From Patescibacteria group bacterium (GTDB lineage: Bacteria > Patescibacteriota > WWE3 > UBA101185 > UBA10185), in contig JAGPFW010000007.1 in the NCBI GenBank assembly GCA_018056275.1, positions 1 to 22,509 of the forward strand: 22,509 nucleotides of DNA, written 5' to 3'. Below the pieces are notes generated by a model, which did not search any database, had not been told where the DNA came from, and was given only the letters and a program-made list of their open reading frames with translations. A program made the translations under genes and the position numbers. Below are positions 1 through 6,756 of the stretch, piece by piece (the first letter of the stretch is position 1; each line of letters starts with the position of its first letter).

Positions 1-453
1 GTCACATGGAGAAAGTACTGTCATGTTGGGTAAAACTCGCATTAAAGCAATGTCTTCCAAAGCCTCATGGGTAGCTCCATCTTTACTAGGGGAAAGCCCT
101 GTATGTGTTGCCACAATTTTTACATTTGCTTTGTTATAGCAAACGCCTAGCCGAATTTGATCCCAGTTTCTTCCTGGGGAGAAAACTCCAAAGGATGTCA
201 TGAAAGGTATTTTTCCAGCTAGGGCGAGTCCTGTTGCAACTCCCGCCATGTTCTGTTCCGCCACGCCCACTTCTATAAATCTCTCTGGAAACTTCTTTGC
301 AAAATCAAGGGTTTTTGTGGATTCTGATAAATCCGCGGAGACCACAACTACTTTGGGAAGTTCATTTCCCATTTCTACTAATATCTCTCCAAAAGCCTCC
401 CTAGTGGACTTATATTCACAATTGATTCCTTTTTTGTTGTCTTTAAAATTCAT
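1..453 (-). CDS. Transketolase, C-terminal subunit (partial, cut by window edge)
   Basis: The first 151 codons of the C-terminal half of a split transketolase; the rest lies beyond base 1. The translation contains the pyrimidine-binding-domain hallmarks VVVVSADLSEST, FIEVGVAEQNMAGVATGLA (the Glu in VAEQNM is the family's cofactor-activating glutamate) and THTGLSPSKDGATHEALED. With the N-terminal subunit encoded at 1060-1923 it would form a thiamine-diphosphate enzyme that moves two-carbon units between sugar phosphates (non-oxidative pentose phosphate pathway). The start at 453 overlaps the end of the upstream gene by 11 bases, which suggests coupled translation. Unusually, a small membrane-anchored gene separates the two halves. 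A 1-deoxyxylulose-5-phosphate synthase C-terminal half is the main alternative. It is less likely because the partner is transketolase-like and the neighbours are rpe and rpiB. Confidence 0.9.
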   Translation of the reverse strand, partial: MNFKDNKKGINCEYKSTREAFGEILVEMGNELPKVVVVSADLSESTKTLDFAKKFPERFIEVGVAEQNMAGVATGLALAGKIPFMTSFGVFSPGRNWDQIRLGVCYNKANVKIVATHTGLSPSKDGATHEALEDIALMRVLPNMTVLSPCD

Positions 454-1036
454 TACAGGGCAGTTTTCTTGTTAATGCTTTAAGTTCCACTTCCCAATTG
501 GTTTTGCTAATTTGAATCATATCTACAATTATTGCTTGTGTGGTTTCTTCCGCGTCCGCTTTATCCGTTGTCTCCTCTTCCTCTTTTTCTTCAGGGCACT
601 CTGTCACAGGGACAGTTAGCTCATGCTCTACGGTTAGCTTTTGTTTTCTAGAATCCCTTTCCACCCTCTTTATCCTATATTTAGTCCAGGGATCTTGGAT
701 TGTTTCCGTTGAGACTGCCACCAAAAAATTTTTATTAAAGTTAAAATTTTCTCTAAGGTCAATTTGTCCCTCTGGGTCTATTTCTGCCATATATGCGGTT
801 AGTTCTTCCTCTGATTTGATAATTTTTCTTGTCTTTTCTCGTGGTTCTTTTACATTTATTCTATAGGGGAAACCATCTATTCTTGTTACCTTAATGGAGT
901 CCTCTGGCTTGAAGGAGGGGAGCTTTATGTCTTGCCCAAATAAAAAGTATCCTGCCCCGCCAATAAGCAGGAAAATAATTATTAAAGGTACAATGTTCAC
1001 ATAAACTTTGATGCTAGATTTATTTTTATTTGTCAT
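443..1036 (-). CDS. Membrane-anchored protein with PrcB-like C-terminal region
   Basis: A 197-residue protein with one N-terminal membrane anchor at about residues 13-33 (hydrophobic run starting VNIVPLIIIFLLIGG) after a short Lys-rich cytoplasmic tail. The remainder is therefore outside the membrane. Residues about 70-190 resemble the PrcB C-terminal fold: an 'I-K-S-E-E-E-L' helix, then FNFNKNFLVAVSTET, then alternating strands ending in TNWEVELKAL. It carries a very acidic insert at about 147-163 (EEKEEEETTDKADAEE). The PrcB similarity is from memory of the pattern and is weak. It sits 23 bases after the N-terminal transketolase gene and overlaps the C-terminal one, so it is probably co-transcribed with them, although nothing in it suggests a sugar enzyme. 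Function unknown. Confidence 0.7.
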   Translation of the reverse strand: MTNKNKSSIKVYVNIVPLIIIFLLIGGAGYFLFGQDIKLPSFKPEDSIKVTRIDGFPYRINVKEPREKTRKIIKSEEELTAYMAEIDPEGQIDLRENFNFNKNFLVAVSTETIQDPWTKYRIKRVERDSRKQKLTVEHELTVPVTECPEEKEEEETTDKADAEETTQAIIVDMIQISKTNWEVELKALTRKLPCNEF

Positions 1037-1059
1037 TCTGGTTGTTAGATCCTTACTTC

Positions 1060-1923
1060 TTAATTTAATAATTTTCTAATTTGTCTAATTGCTTTGGTTT
1101 TTTCCTCTTCATTTGGGGCTTTCCCATGCCAGTCTGGTTTGTTTTCCATAAAGTCCACTCCTTTTCCAGGTACGGTATGTGCAATTATAGCAGATGGATG
1201 AGTTAAAATCCTCTTGGTCATTTTAAATGCACTAAGTATTTCTATTACGCTGTTGCCGTCAATTTCAAGCACATACCAATTAAAACTTTCCAATTTTTCT
1301 CTAATGTTCTCTAGAGGCATTATCTTTTCGGTAGGGCCGCTAATTTGGATATTATTTCTGTCTATTATCCAAGTTAGATTAGTAAGTTTATACTTTGGAG
1401 CAAACATCGCTGCTTCCCATGTTTGCCCCTCGTTTAGCTCGCCATCGCTTGTCATACAGTATATATGTGTACTTAAATTATCCATTTTATTGGAAAAAGC
1501 TCTTCCTGCGGCTATAGAAAGTCCTTGACCCAGGGATCCTGAACAGGTTTCTATGCCAGGTATCTCAAGGGAAGGATGCCCCTGTAAAAGTGAATTTATT
1601 TTTCTAAAATTGGCAAGCTCCTCTTTTGCAAAGAAGCCTTTTTTGGCCAAAGTCGCATACAAAACTGGGCAAATATGTCCGTTTGATAAAACAAAGATGT
1701 CCCTTTTTGGATCCTTTGGGTTTTTTGGATTTATAATTAGGCTAGAAAAATAAAGGCATGCGAAAATCTCTGCAGTTCCCAAAGAACCTGCGCCATGTCC
1801 CGATTTTGCTTTATACAGCATCTCTAGCACATCTATTCTTAACTCATTAGCTATGCGTTGTAGTTCTTCTACTGATTCTACTAAAACATTGCCTTCTAAA
1901 TTTGGCAGATTTTGTTGTGGCAT
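1060..1923 (-). CDS. Transketolase, N-terminal (thiamine-diphosphate-binding) subunit
   Basis: A 287-residue N-terminal half of a split transketolase. Visible motifs are SGHGAGSLGTAEI (residues 41-53), SNGHICP (80-86), CSGSLGQGLSIAAG (127-140) and the thiamine-diphosphate/metal motif SDGELNEGQTWEA (159-171) with RNN at 189-191. The length matches family members that split the enzyme at the PP/Pyr domain boundary. The partner is the C-terminal subunit at 1-453. Together with RpiB and the Rpe-like protein in the same run, they provide pentose/hexose phosphate interconversion. The start ATG at 1923 has no clear Shine-Dalgarno. It lies 60 bases after the LOG-family gene and is probably read as part of the same transcript. 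Confidence 0.93.
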   Translation of the reverse strand: MPQQNLPNLEGNVLVESVEELQRIANELRIDVLEMLYKAKSGHGAGSLGTAEIFACLYFSSLIINPKNPKDPKRDIFVLSNGHICPVLYATLAKKGFFAKEELANFRKINSLLQGHPSLEIPGIETCSGSLGQGLSIAAGRAFSNKMDNLSTHIYCMTSDGELNEGQTWEAAMFAPKYKLTNLTWIIDRNNIQISGPTEKIMPLENIREKLESFNWYVLEIDGNSVIEILSAFKMTKRILTHPSAIIAHTVPGKGVDFMENKPDWHGKAPNEEEKTKAIRQIRKLLN

Positions 1924-1983
1924 CTTTTGTTTTTAATAATTTTTTGGCTTTAGATCCCCAAGGGATCCAATTATATTCCCTAC

Positions 1984-2550
1984 TTATGCTTTTGAGTTTA
2001 ACTCTTGTACATAATCCAGAACTTCTTTTGGAGTTAGGCAAATCTTAAGCAATTCCATTTCTCCTGGTCTAATTAATAAGTTTTTTTCTATAACTTCCAG
2101 TATTTCCTGCCAAAAATCCCCAAATAATACTATTGGCTTATGGTTGCCTTCGTGAATTCTAGAGCTTGCCCATGTCATGCCCCATTCGCTTATTGTGCCC
2201 GTTCCTCCCTTAAAAACAATATGGAGATCCGAATTTTGAAGCATAACCTTTGTTCTATCAAAGTAATCTAATGTGATTATCTCTTGGTCAAAATGGTTTT
2301 CGGGATCAATGCCCTCGTAATTTTTCTTTTTTTTGTTAGGGTGATATGTTACCGCCAAGACTTTTCCGTTTACTGCATTTGCACCCATTGTAGATGCTCT
2401 CATTACGCCAGGTCCCCCTCCATTCACAATTTCATATCCGGTTTCTGCCAATAATTTTGCAGTTTCAAAGGCTTCTCTAAAAACCTTGGAATCGTTTTCC
2501 CAAGCAGCCCCTCCCAGAAAGGCTATTTTTTTAATTTTTCTGTTATCCAT
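1984..2550 (-). CDS. LOG-family (lysine-decarboxylase-like/SLOG) nucleotide-sugar-processing protein
   Basis: A 188-residue Rossmann-like protein with both LOG signatures: VNGGGPGVMRA (residues 42-52) and the GG-G-T-x-x-E motif in FKGGTGTISEWG (113-124). DRTKVML (98-104) occupies the usual R-K-x-M position. Characterised relatives cleave nucleoside 5'-monophosphates to free base and ribose 5-phosphate (the cytokinin-activating LOG reaction), and others are uncharacterised nucleotide binders. The first Pro of the usual PGG motif is Lys here. Its start overlaps the end of the Rpe-like gene by 28 bases, so translation is probably coupled. If it releases ribose 5-phosphate, the product would feed straight into the RpiB/Rpe/transketolase enzymes of this operon; this is inference from context. 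Confidence 0.85.
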   Translation of the reverse strand: MDNRKIKKIAFLGGAAWENDSKVFREAFETAKLLAETGYEIVNGGGPGVMRASTMGANAVNGKVLAVTYHPNKKKKNYEGIDPENHFDQEIITLDYFDRTKVMLQNSDLHIVFKGGTGTISEWGMTWASSRIHEGNHKPIVLFGDFWQEILEVIEKNLLIRPGEMELLKICLTPKEVLDYVQELNSKA

Positions 2551-3197
2551 TTTTGTTCCTCCTTTACAAAACTTAAATATTCTTCTTCTGGTTTCTCCTT
2601 ACTAAATATTGCAGAACCAATTACAACATTATCCGCCCCAGCTTGCAAGATGGCTAGAAAGTTTTGTTTCGTCACACCCCCATCTACTTGAATATTGGTT
2701 TCCGTAAACAGTTTTTTTGTATGTTCTACCTTTTTTAGCGCTGTGGGAGCAAAAATGTTTCCTTGTTTTCCTGGTTTTACACTTAAAAGTTGTATAAAAT
2801 CTAGCTCTTTTCTGTATGGGATGAGGTTTTCTATGGGAGTCTCCATATTAACCGAAATCCCTGCTAATAATTTCATGTTTTGAGCTTTGTGCAAAAAACT
2901 TTTAATATATTCTTTCTCAAAACCTTCCAAGTGCATGCTGACTTTTTTTATTAGACGGCTTCTGTTTAGGTTTTTCACTTTTTCCAAATAAAATAGGGGA
3001 TTGTTTACCATCAAATGAAGCTCAATTCTTGTGGGTGTCTCTATTTTTAGAATTTGTTCAATATCAAGTGTAGTTTTTCCTTCAACTTGAATTCCATCTG
3101 CGATATCAATCTGGATAAGGGGCGCTGTTTCATCCAATTGTTTAACTTTTTCCCTGACTTTTTCTATAGTCTCTTCTAATATTCCTGGGATGATCAT
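2523..3197 (-). CDS. Ribulose-phosphate 3-epimerase-like TIM-barrel protein with altered metal site
   Basis: A 224-residue protein that matches the Rpe family along its length: QIDIADG (residues 29-35), ELHLMVNNP (59-67), LSVKPGKQGNIF (138-149), VDGGVT (171-176) and GADNVVIGSAIF (187-198). The two catalytic aspartates (D31 and D172) and one metal-ligand histidine (H61) are present. The other canonical histidine, which starts the H-x-D-V-M-D-G motif, is Gln29; the conserved Met is Ala33; and the N-terminal PSILSAD motif reads IPGILEE. It is therefore either a divergent epimerase or a relative with another substrate or metal use. It shares an ATGA overlap with rpiB upstream and overlaps the LOG gene downstream. 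The family call is firm; the exact reaction is less so. Confidence 0.85.
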   Translation of the reverse strand: MIIPGILEETIEKVREKVKQLDETAPLIQIDIADGIQVEGKTTLDIEQILKIETPTRIELHLMVNNPLFYLEKVKNLNRSRLIKKVSMHLEGFEKEYIKSFLHKAQNMKLLAGISVNMETPIENLIPYRKELDFIQLLSVKPGKQGNIFAPTALKKVEHTKKLFTETNIQVDGGVTKQNFLAILQAGADNVVIGSAIFSKEKPEEEYLSFVKEEQKWITEKLKK

Positions 3198-3634
3198 GAA
3201 AGACCCTCAATTTGTTCAATTCTTTTAATATGTCTGTCTTCTTTTGAAAATTCTGTTTTAAGCCATTCTATCGCTATTTTTGTTGCTTGTTTCTTGGTTA
3301 CATAGTCTGCAGGTAGTGTTAAGACATTTGTATTGTCATCCAATCGATGCGACTTTGCGTGTCTAGTTTCCCAAGAGAGCCCCGCACGAACATTCTTGTG
3401 CCTATTAGCAAAAATATTTACTCCTACACCATTCCTACAAATTAAAATGGCTCTGTCTTTGGGATTTTCCTGAATTCTTTTTAGTGCTTCCTTTGTGGTT
3501 TCTGGGTAATTGTCTAAAGCGTTATATTCAAATGGTCCCGCGTCTTCCACTACAAATCCGTTGTTTTTGAGTTCTTTTACAAGAAAATTTTTAAGTTCAA
3601 ATCCTCCGTGGTCGGATGCGATGTAGATTGTCAT
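3194..3634 (-). CDS. rpiB: RpiB/LacAB-family sugar-phosphate isomerase (ribose-5-phosphate isomerase B)
   Basis: A 146-residue RpiB-type isomerase, expected to interconvert ribose 5-phosphate and ribulose 5-phosphate. SDHGG (residues 7-11), the catalytic-cysteine loop ILICRNGVGVNIFANR (63-78, Cys66) and DDNTNVL (99-105) align with the family without gaps. Two usual active-site residues differ: the Thr two places after the cysteine is Asn68, and the His that opens the H-N-D-x-N-V-L motif is Asp99. The gene ends in UGA within an ATGA overlap with the Rpe-like gene, which confirms UGA as a stop in this genome. Although it lies inside the long gene run, it has its own extended -10 six bases before the ATG (3641-3649). 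Confidence 0.9.
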   Translation of the reverse strand: MTIYIASDHGGFELKNFLVKELKNNGFVVEDAGPFEYNALDNYPETTKEALKRIQENPKDRAILICRNGVGVNIFANRHKNVRAGLSWETRHAKSHRLDDNTNVLTLPADYVTKKQATKIAIEWLKTEFSKEDRHIKRIEQIEGLS

Positions 3635-3640
3635 GGTTTA

Positions 3641-3649
3641 ATTTTAGCA
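3641..3649 (-). promoter_or_regulatory. Extended -10 promoter of rpiB, leaderless type
   Basis: Read on the minus strand this is TGC followed by TAAAAT, then exactly six bases, then the rpiB ATG. The TGn extension plus the hexamer is a good sigma-70-type element. Transcription from it would begin at or next to the start codon, giving an mRNA without a 5' leader. It lies in the 29-base gap after lgt, so it would be an internal promoter for the pentose-phosphate half of the operon. Confidence 0.5.
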
Positions 3650-3663
3650 GAAGTCCTCAATTT

Positions 3664-4290
3664 TTAATGCATTCTCAGAGGTTGCAATAAAATCCTAATA
3701 AACATATATCCAAATGTATAAGTTGCAAAAACAGTTCCCTCTTTTAGCCCATTTTTTTTCTTATCTGCTTCGGGTTCCTCTTGTTTTTTCCACATTTTTT
3801 GAAGCACAAAAAACAAACACAGATCTAATATTGACTCGTACAAAAACAATGGATGGTGCTTTTGCCCTTTTATTAGGATACCCCACGGAAGCGATGTTTC
3901 TATTCCATAAATTTCTTGGTTAAAATAATTTCCCCAACGCCCCATTGCTTGCGCTAGTGGTAATCCAAGTACAAAGGTATCTAGCCACAGCCAAATCCTT
4001 TTATGTTCACCTTTTAAGAAAAGGGTTAGTATTATTATAAAACTCCCCCCAATCAAGCCCCCAAAAATTCCTAATCCCCCCTTCCAAATCTCAAATATCT
4101 GTCTAAAATTTTGGCTGTAAAACCACCAGTAATCTATTACGTGCCAAATTCTTGCCCCAACAACCCCTCCAATAATTGTAAAATTCACAGTTGGATAAAA
4201 AATTCCTAGATCAAGCCGTTGTTTTTTTGCTGCTTTTTCGGAAATTAAAAAGGCTAAAATACCCCCTATGCTAATTAGTAGCCCATACAT
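3664..4290 (-). CDS. lgt: Prolipoprotein diacylglyceryl transferase, short form
   Basis: A 208-residue polytopic membrane enzyme, expected to move diacylglycerol from phosphatidylglycerol to the lipobox cysteine of pre-prolipoproteins. Signature segments are GGVVGARIWHV (41-51), WKGGLGIFGGLIGG (69-82), the family core MGRWGNYFNQEIYG (116-129, with the conserved Arg118, Asn121 and Glu126) and HHPLFLYES (145-153). It is much shorter than the roughly 290-residue E. coli enzyme. It begins at the usual W-Y-G-L motif and so lacks the first part of TM1; an in-frame stop two codons upstream rules out an earlier start. It also ends just after the last helix, where the conserved Arg is kept (R199) but the Glu four residues on is Gln203. 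It starts 3 bases after the upstream membrane-protein gene. Confidence 0.92.
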   Translation of the reverse strand: MYGLLISIGGILAFLISEKAAKKQRLDLGIFYPTVNFTIIGGVVGARIWHVIDYWWFYSQNFRQIFEIWKGGLGIFGGLIGGSFIIILTLFLKGEHKRIWLWLDTFVLGLPLAQAMGRWGNYFNQEIYGIETSLPWGILIKGQKHHPLFLYESILDLCLFFVLQKMWKKQEEPEADKKKNGLKEGTVFATYTFGYMFIRILLQPLRMH

Positions 4291-4293
4291 AGG

Positions 4294-4845
4294 TTACATA
4301 AATTGAATCATTATTAGTAAGGCCAATACACTTATGATGATGTAAGCCTTTACTCCTTTTTGTGATGGGCGCTCTTTTAATAGCCAAAACCATTCCATAA
4401 CATTTTCGGAAAAATAGCTTTCGGTTATTCTGTAGAGGGAATTTGCATATCCGGAAATAATCATGGTTTTTGTAAATAAGTTTAGTGGTGAGAAGATCAT
4501 AAAGAAGGTTAGAGCCAGCAAAATCACTTGGAATAACACGCTGTGAAGGGTTTTTTCTTTCACATCGTTTTTATGGTAGAAAACATAAGAAATGGCGTTG
4601 ATATAATCCTTGTGCCTAATAAATCCCTTTAATGTAACCGAAAAATCTTGATTGGGGTCCGTAAAATAAGCGTAAATAATATAGTCCAGATCCAGAATAA
4701 AAGTTCCCAAAATGCATCCCAGTAAGGTCATTACTATATTGGTCGGACTTCTTATCCCCAGTAGTGCTAAAAGTGTAATAAAAAGTGTTAGGGAAAGTAG
4801 TATCTGAACTTTGTATATCTCAAAAATTTTCTTAATTAGTTTCAT
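4294..4845 (-). CDS. Polytopic membrane protein of unknown function
   Basis: A 183-residue protein with about four membrane segments: residues about 14-30 (ILLSLTLFITLLALLG), 35-60 (containing LLGCILGTFILDLDYIIYAYF), 103-122 (LFQVILLALTFFMIFSP) and 167-182 (AYIIISVLALLIMIQF). A soluble, partly charged stretch (about 60-98) lies between the second and third. The LDLDYIIYAYF segment has acidic residues in the membrane. I recognise no family with confidence; the pattern recalls small CPR-specific membrane proteins. It lies 35 bases after the 96-aa gene and 3 bases before lgt, so it is surely co-transcribed with lgt. A lipoprotein- or envelope-related role is possible but is inferred from position only. 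Confidence 0.75.
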   Translation of the reverse strand: MKLIKKIFEIYKVQILLSLTLFITLLALLGIRSPTNIVMTLLGCILGTFILDLDYIIYAYFTDPNQDFSVTLKGFIRHKDYINAISYVFYHKNDVKEKTLHSVLFQVILLALTFFMIFSPLNLFTKTMIISGYANSLYRITESYFSENVMEWFWLLKERPSQKGVKAYIIISVLALLIMIQFM

Positions 4846-4880
4846 TTTTATTCCCTTTTGTTTTTCCTTATTCCTAAAAT

Positions 4881-5171
4881 TTAATTATCCTGGTCTTTAT
4901 CGCTTTTTGCTTCCTTTGCCTTTCTTAACTCGGTTAATTTCCACATAAAAAGTTTTCCTTTGGTGGTGGCTCTCTCAGATCTCATCACATACTCTCTAGC
5001 CTGTTCCAACAGGTTTCTATCTTCATCTTTTGCCAGTTTTATGTATAAAGCTCTGTGTTTTGGATCGGCAAATTCTTCGGAAAGTCTGTTTCCATAAGCT
5101 TGATATTCATGCTTATTTCGAGGGTCAGACTTTACATTTTTTTGTCTTATTATATCGGCAATATCCTCCAC
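4881..5171 (-). CDS. Small charged cytoplasmic protein of unknown function, GTG start
   Basis: A 96-residue, highly charged protein without membrane segments or Cys. It looks mostly helical, with stretches such as YQAYGNRLSEEFADPKHRA and LAKDEDRNLLEQAREYVM. The start is GTG at 5171, preceded at 5-base spacing by the strong Shine-Dalgarno AGGAG. This is the clearest ribosome-binding site in the operon and sets the start. It lies 12 bases after the upstream membrane-protein stop. Similar short proteins recur in CPR genomes, but I cannot name a family. It reads like a helical, possibly nucleic-acid- or protein-binding, accessory factor; no function is claimed. Confidence 0.75.
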   Translation of the reverse strand: MEDIADIIRQKNVKSDPRNKHEYQAYGNRLSEEFADPKHRALYIKLAKDEDRNLLEQAREYVMRSERATTKGKLFMWKLTELRKAKEAKSDKDQDN

Positions 5172-5183
5172 TAAAGCTCCTCA

Positions 5184-5549
5184 TTAGTTTTCAAAATTGT
5201 TTTTAGGTGCGCTTTCTCCCTTTTCTGCTTGCTCTTTGGCCAACTTTCCAATAACAGGAAGTTCTACTCTTTCTTTATTATAAGTTTTCCACATCATATA
5301 AAACCAAAGCCCTGTTATTCCAATGTTAAAAATTGGTGCCAAAAATATTCCAATGATTAAAAATTTTAGGGTTTGGATTATACTGGCTACTGCAATAGCA
5401 CAAATCCAAAAAAATATTGATTGAAATGCGTGGAATCTTGTGTTTCTGTTTTCCTTTTCTGTCAGCAATACTACAATGCCCAAAAAGGGCAAATAACACA
5501 GTGCTGATTCTATGTGGGGTTCTATGTTGTATGGCTTTTGTGAATCCAT
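5184..5549 (-). CDS. Small Tic20/DUF4870-like membrane protein
   Basis: A 121-residue membrane protein with the pattern typical of the Tic20-like/DUF4870 group: a first helix in ALCYLPFLGIVVLLTE, the loop signature ENRNTRFHAFQSIFFWI, then two further helices (about residues 50-72 and 73-90). A polar, charged C-terminal tail (VIGKLAKEQAEKGESAPK) follows. Family members are small multi-helix proteins of uncertain role in bacteria. This is the first gene of the long minus-strand run, 12 bases ahead of the 96-aa gene. Its promoter sits within a striking 11-bp inverted repeat (5550-5600), so this may be the regulated head of the operon. Confidence 0.8.
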   Translation of the reverse strand: MDSQKPYNIEPHIESALCYLPFLGIVVLLTEKENRNTRFHAFQSIFFWICAIAVASIIQTLKFLIIGIFLAPIFNIGITGLWFYMMWKTYNKERVELPVIGKLAKEQAEKGESAPKNNFEN

Positions 5550-5600
5550 TACTTAATATAGTACTTTTTTCGGTGAGGTAGTGCAACCATATATTAAGTA
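5550..5600. repeat. Perfect 11-bp inverted repeat flanking the operon promoter (candidate operator)
   Basis: TACTTAATATA at 5550-5560 is the exact reverse complement of TATATTAAGTA at 5590-5600. The arms are separated by 29 bases, with their centres 40 bp apart (about four helical turns). One arm lies between the -10 and the start codon and the other upstream of the -35 of the minus-strand operon. No run of T follows either arm, so a terminator is unlikely. A dyad operator or a looping site is the natural reading; no regulator gene is identified. Confidence 0.55.
5558..5586 (-). promoter_or_regulatory. Promoter of the Tic20-like-led operon
   Basis: On the minus strand, TTGCAC (5586-5581), a 17-base spacer and TACTAT (5563-5558), with the ATG eight bases after the -10. 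An overlapping alternative -10, TATATT, ends five bases before the ATG. Either choice implies a leader of almost zero length. The promoter lies between the arms of a perfect inverted repeat, so a bound regulator could occlude or loop it. Confidence 0.5.
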
Positions 5601-5672
5601 TTTGAGTAACATTAGGAAGGTTATGAATATGGTATAGGCATTAATGGTAGGTTATTTTGTGCGGATGTATCT

Positions 5673-6662
5673 TTATACCAACTCATATCTTGAGGACTTA
5701 GTTTTTCCTTTTTTTACAACAATTCCCTTGTCCATAAGCACTTTTAAATCTCTGAGAACTGAATCTTCCGAAACGTTTGGTAAAATGATTTCAAAATCTT
5801 TGTTTTGAATTTTTCCATAATCTTGCAGGTACGCTACTATTATTTCTTGTCTTTCAGTAAGTTCTGCACTTCCGCTTGCTTGTAGAATCTTTGTGTCTTT
5901 AGAAAGCAGTAAAATTTCCTCTCGCTTTTTTTCTGCCATAAAAGCCATTGCCTCTGTGTAGAAATTTATCCATGTGGTCATATCGCCTTCCTTTGTGATT
6001 GATTCTAGCGCGTCTTTGTATCCTAAAAGGTCTTCTACATACGCCATTTCTAGGTGACAATAATCGTTTAGGTTATATTTTTCCTCTCGCAGGTACTTGT
6101 ATGCAAATAAGTTGCTCACCACTTCATTATTTGTTACAAAGGGTTTTATTAGCATTAGACGGCCTTTTATTATTCCCGCTTTCACCACCGGATGTGTTTC
6201 CCGCCCATCCAAGCTGTTAACCCAATCCAAAAATTCTGTGATATTAGAGAGTATTTCTTCCGGAGCGCTTTCTGCATCTGAATTGTGGTATTTCCTATCC
6301 CTAAAAACTTGAAGTGGTTTGGTTGTATCCTTTGTTGCCATATAAAGTTCGGTTAAGTCTTTTTCATTTGCTTCAAGAGAAATAGTAGGGTATTGAGTAA
6401 TTTCTAACCCCTTTTTAATCCCGTGAATTATTCCTGCAGGAAATGGCGTTATTTCATCTATGTATTTTTTGATCTCTTCCTCTGATGTCTTTATCCCTTC
6501 TAAAAGGAGATTTTTTCTTATAAAGTCAATTGTTGCCTCTTTTTGTTGCCTTTTCCTTAGGGAATCTAGGATCACACACATTTCTGTAATGGCCTTTGTG
6601 TGTTCTATTTTTGCTATATTCTGAAGTATCTTATTTGTAATTGTGTACTCTGGAATAAACAT
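5673..6662 (-). CDS. Fic-fold protein with degenerate catalytic motif and C-terminal winged helix
   Basis: Begins MFIPEYTITNKILQNIAKIE, the usual N-terminal Fic-associated segment. I chose this ATG (6662) over one 39 bases upstream because AAAGGA lies at Shine-Dalgarno distance. The central domain contains THPVVKAGIIKGRLMLIKPF, which aligns with the Fic helices leading into the HPFxxGNGR motif. In this protein the motif reads KPFVTNNEVV, so the catalytic His, the acidic residue and the GNGR anion-binding turn are gone. AMPylation activity is therefore unlikely. The C-terminal residues (about 260-329, with LTERQEIIVAYLQDYGKI) look like a winged helix, so it may act as a DNA-binding or scaffold protein. 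It follows recF by about 95 bases on the same strand. Confidence 0.75.
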   Translation of the reverse strand: MFIPEYTITNKILQNIAKIEHTKAITEMCVILDSLRKRQQKEATIDFIRKNLLLEGIKTSEEEIKKYIDEITPFPAGIIHGIKKGLEITQYPTISLEANEKDLTELYMATKDTTKPLQVFRDRKYHNSDAESAPEEILSNITEFLDWVNSLDGRETHPVVKAGIIKGRLMLIKPFVTNNEVVSNLFAYKYLREEKYNLNDYCHLEMAYVEDLLGYKDALESITKEGDMTTWINFYTEAMAFMAEKKREEILLLSKDTKILQASGSAELTERQEIIVAYLQDYGKIQNKDFEIILPNVSEDSVLRDLKVLMDKGIVVKKGKTKSSRYELV

Positions 6663-6756
6663 CTTATCTTTCCTTTTGGAAGTATGGGATAATTCTCGCA
6701 TAATTCCCGCAGGGGGTCTAGTTTTTAGGTTTGGGCTTTGGTATTAAATTCTTAGG

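Noticed and set aside
200..866. Plus-strand frames of 91 and 108 codons opposite the transketolase and PrcB-like genes
   Set aside because: The minus-strand genes have clear family motifs, and the plus-strand translations are low-complexity Ser-rich shadows.
1847..2041. Minus-strand frame bridging the LOG and transketolase genes
   Set aside because: It is a shifted-frame shadow of both genes; its translation has no family features.
6663..6701. Upstream in-frame ATG for the Fic-like gene
   Set aside because: It has no Shine-Dalgarno, while the ATG at 6662 has one and begins the usual FIPEYxIT segment.
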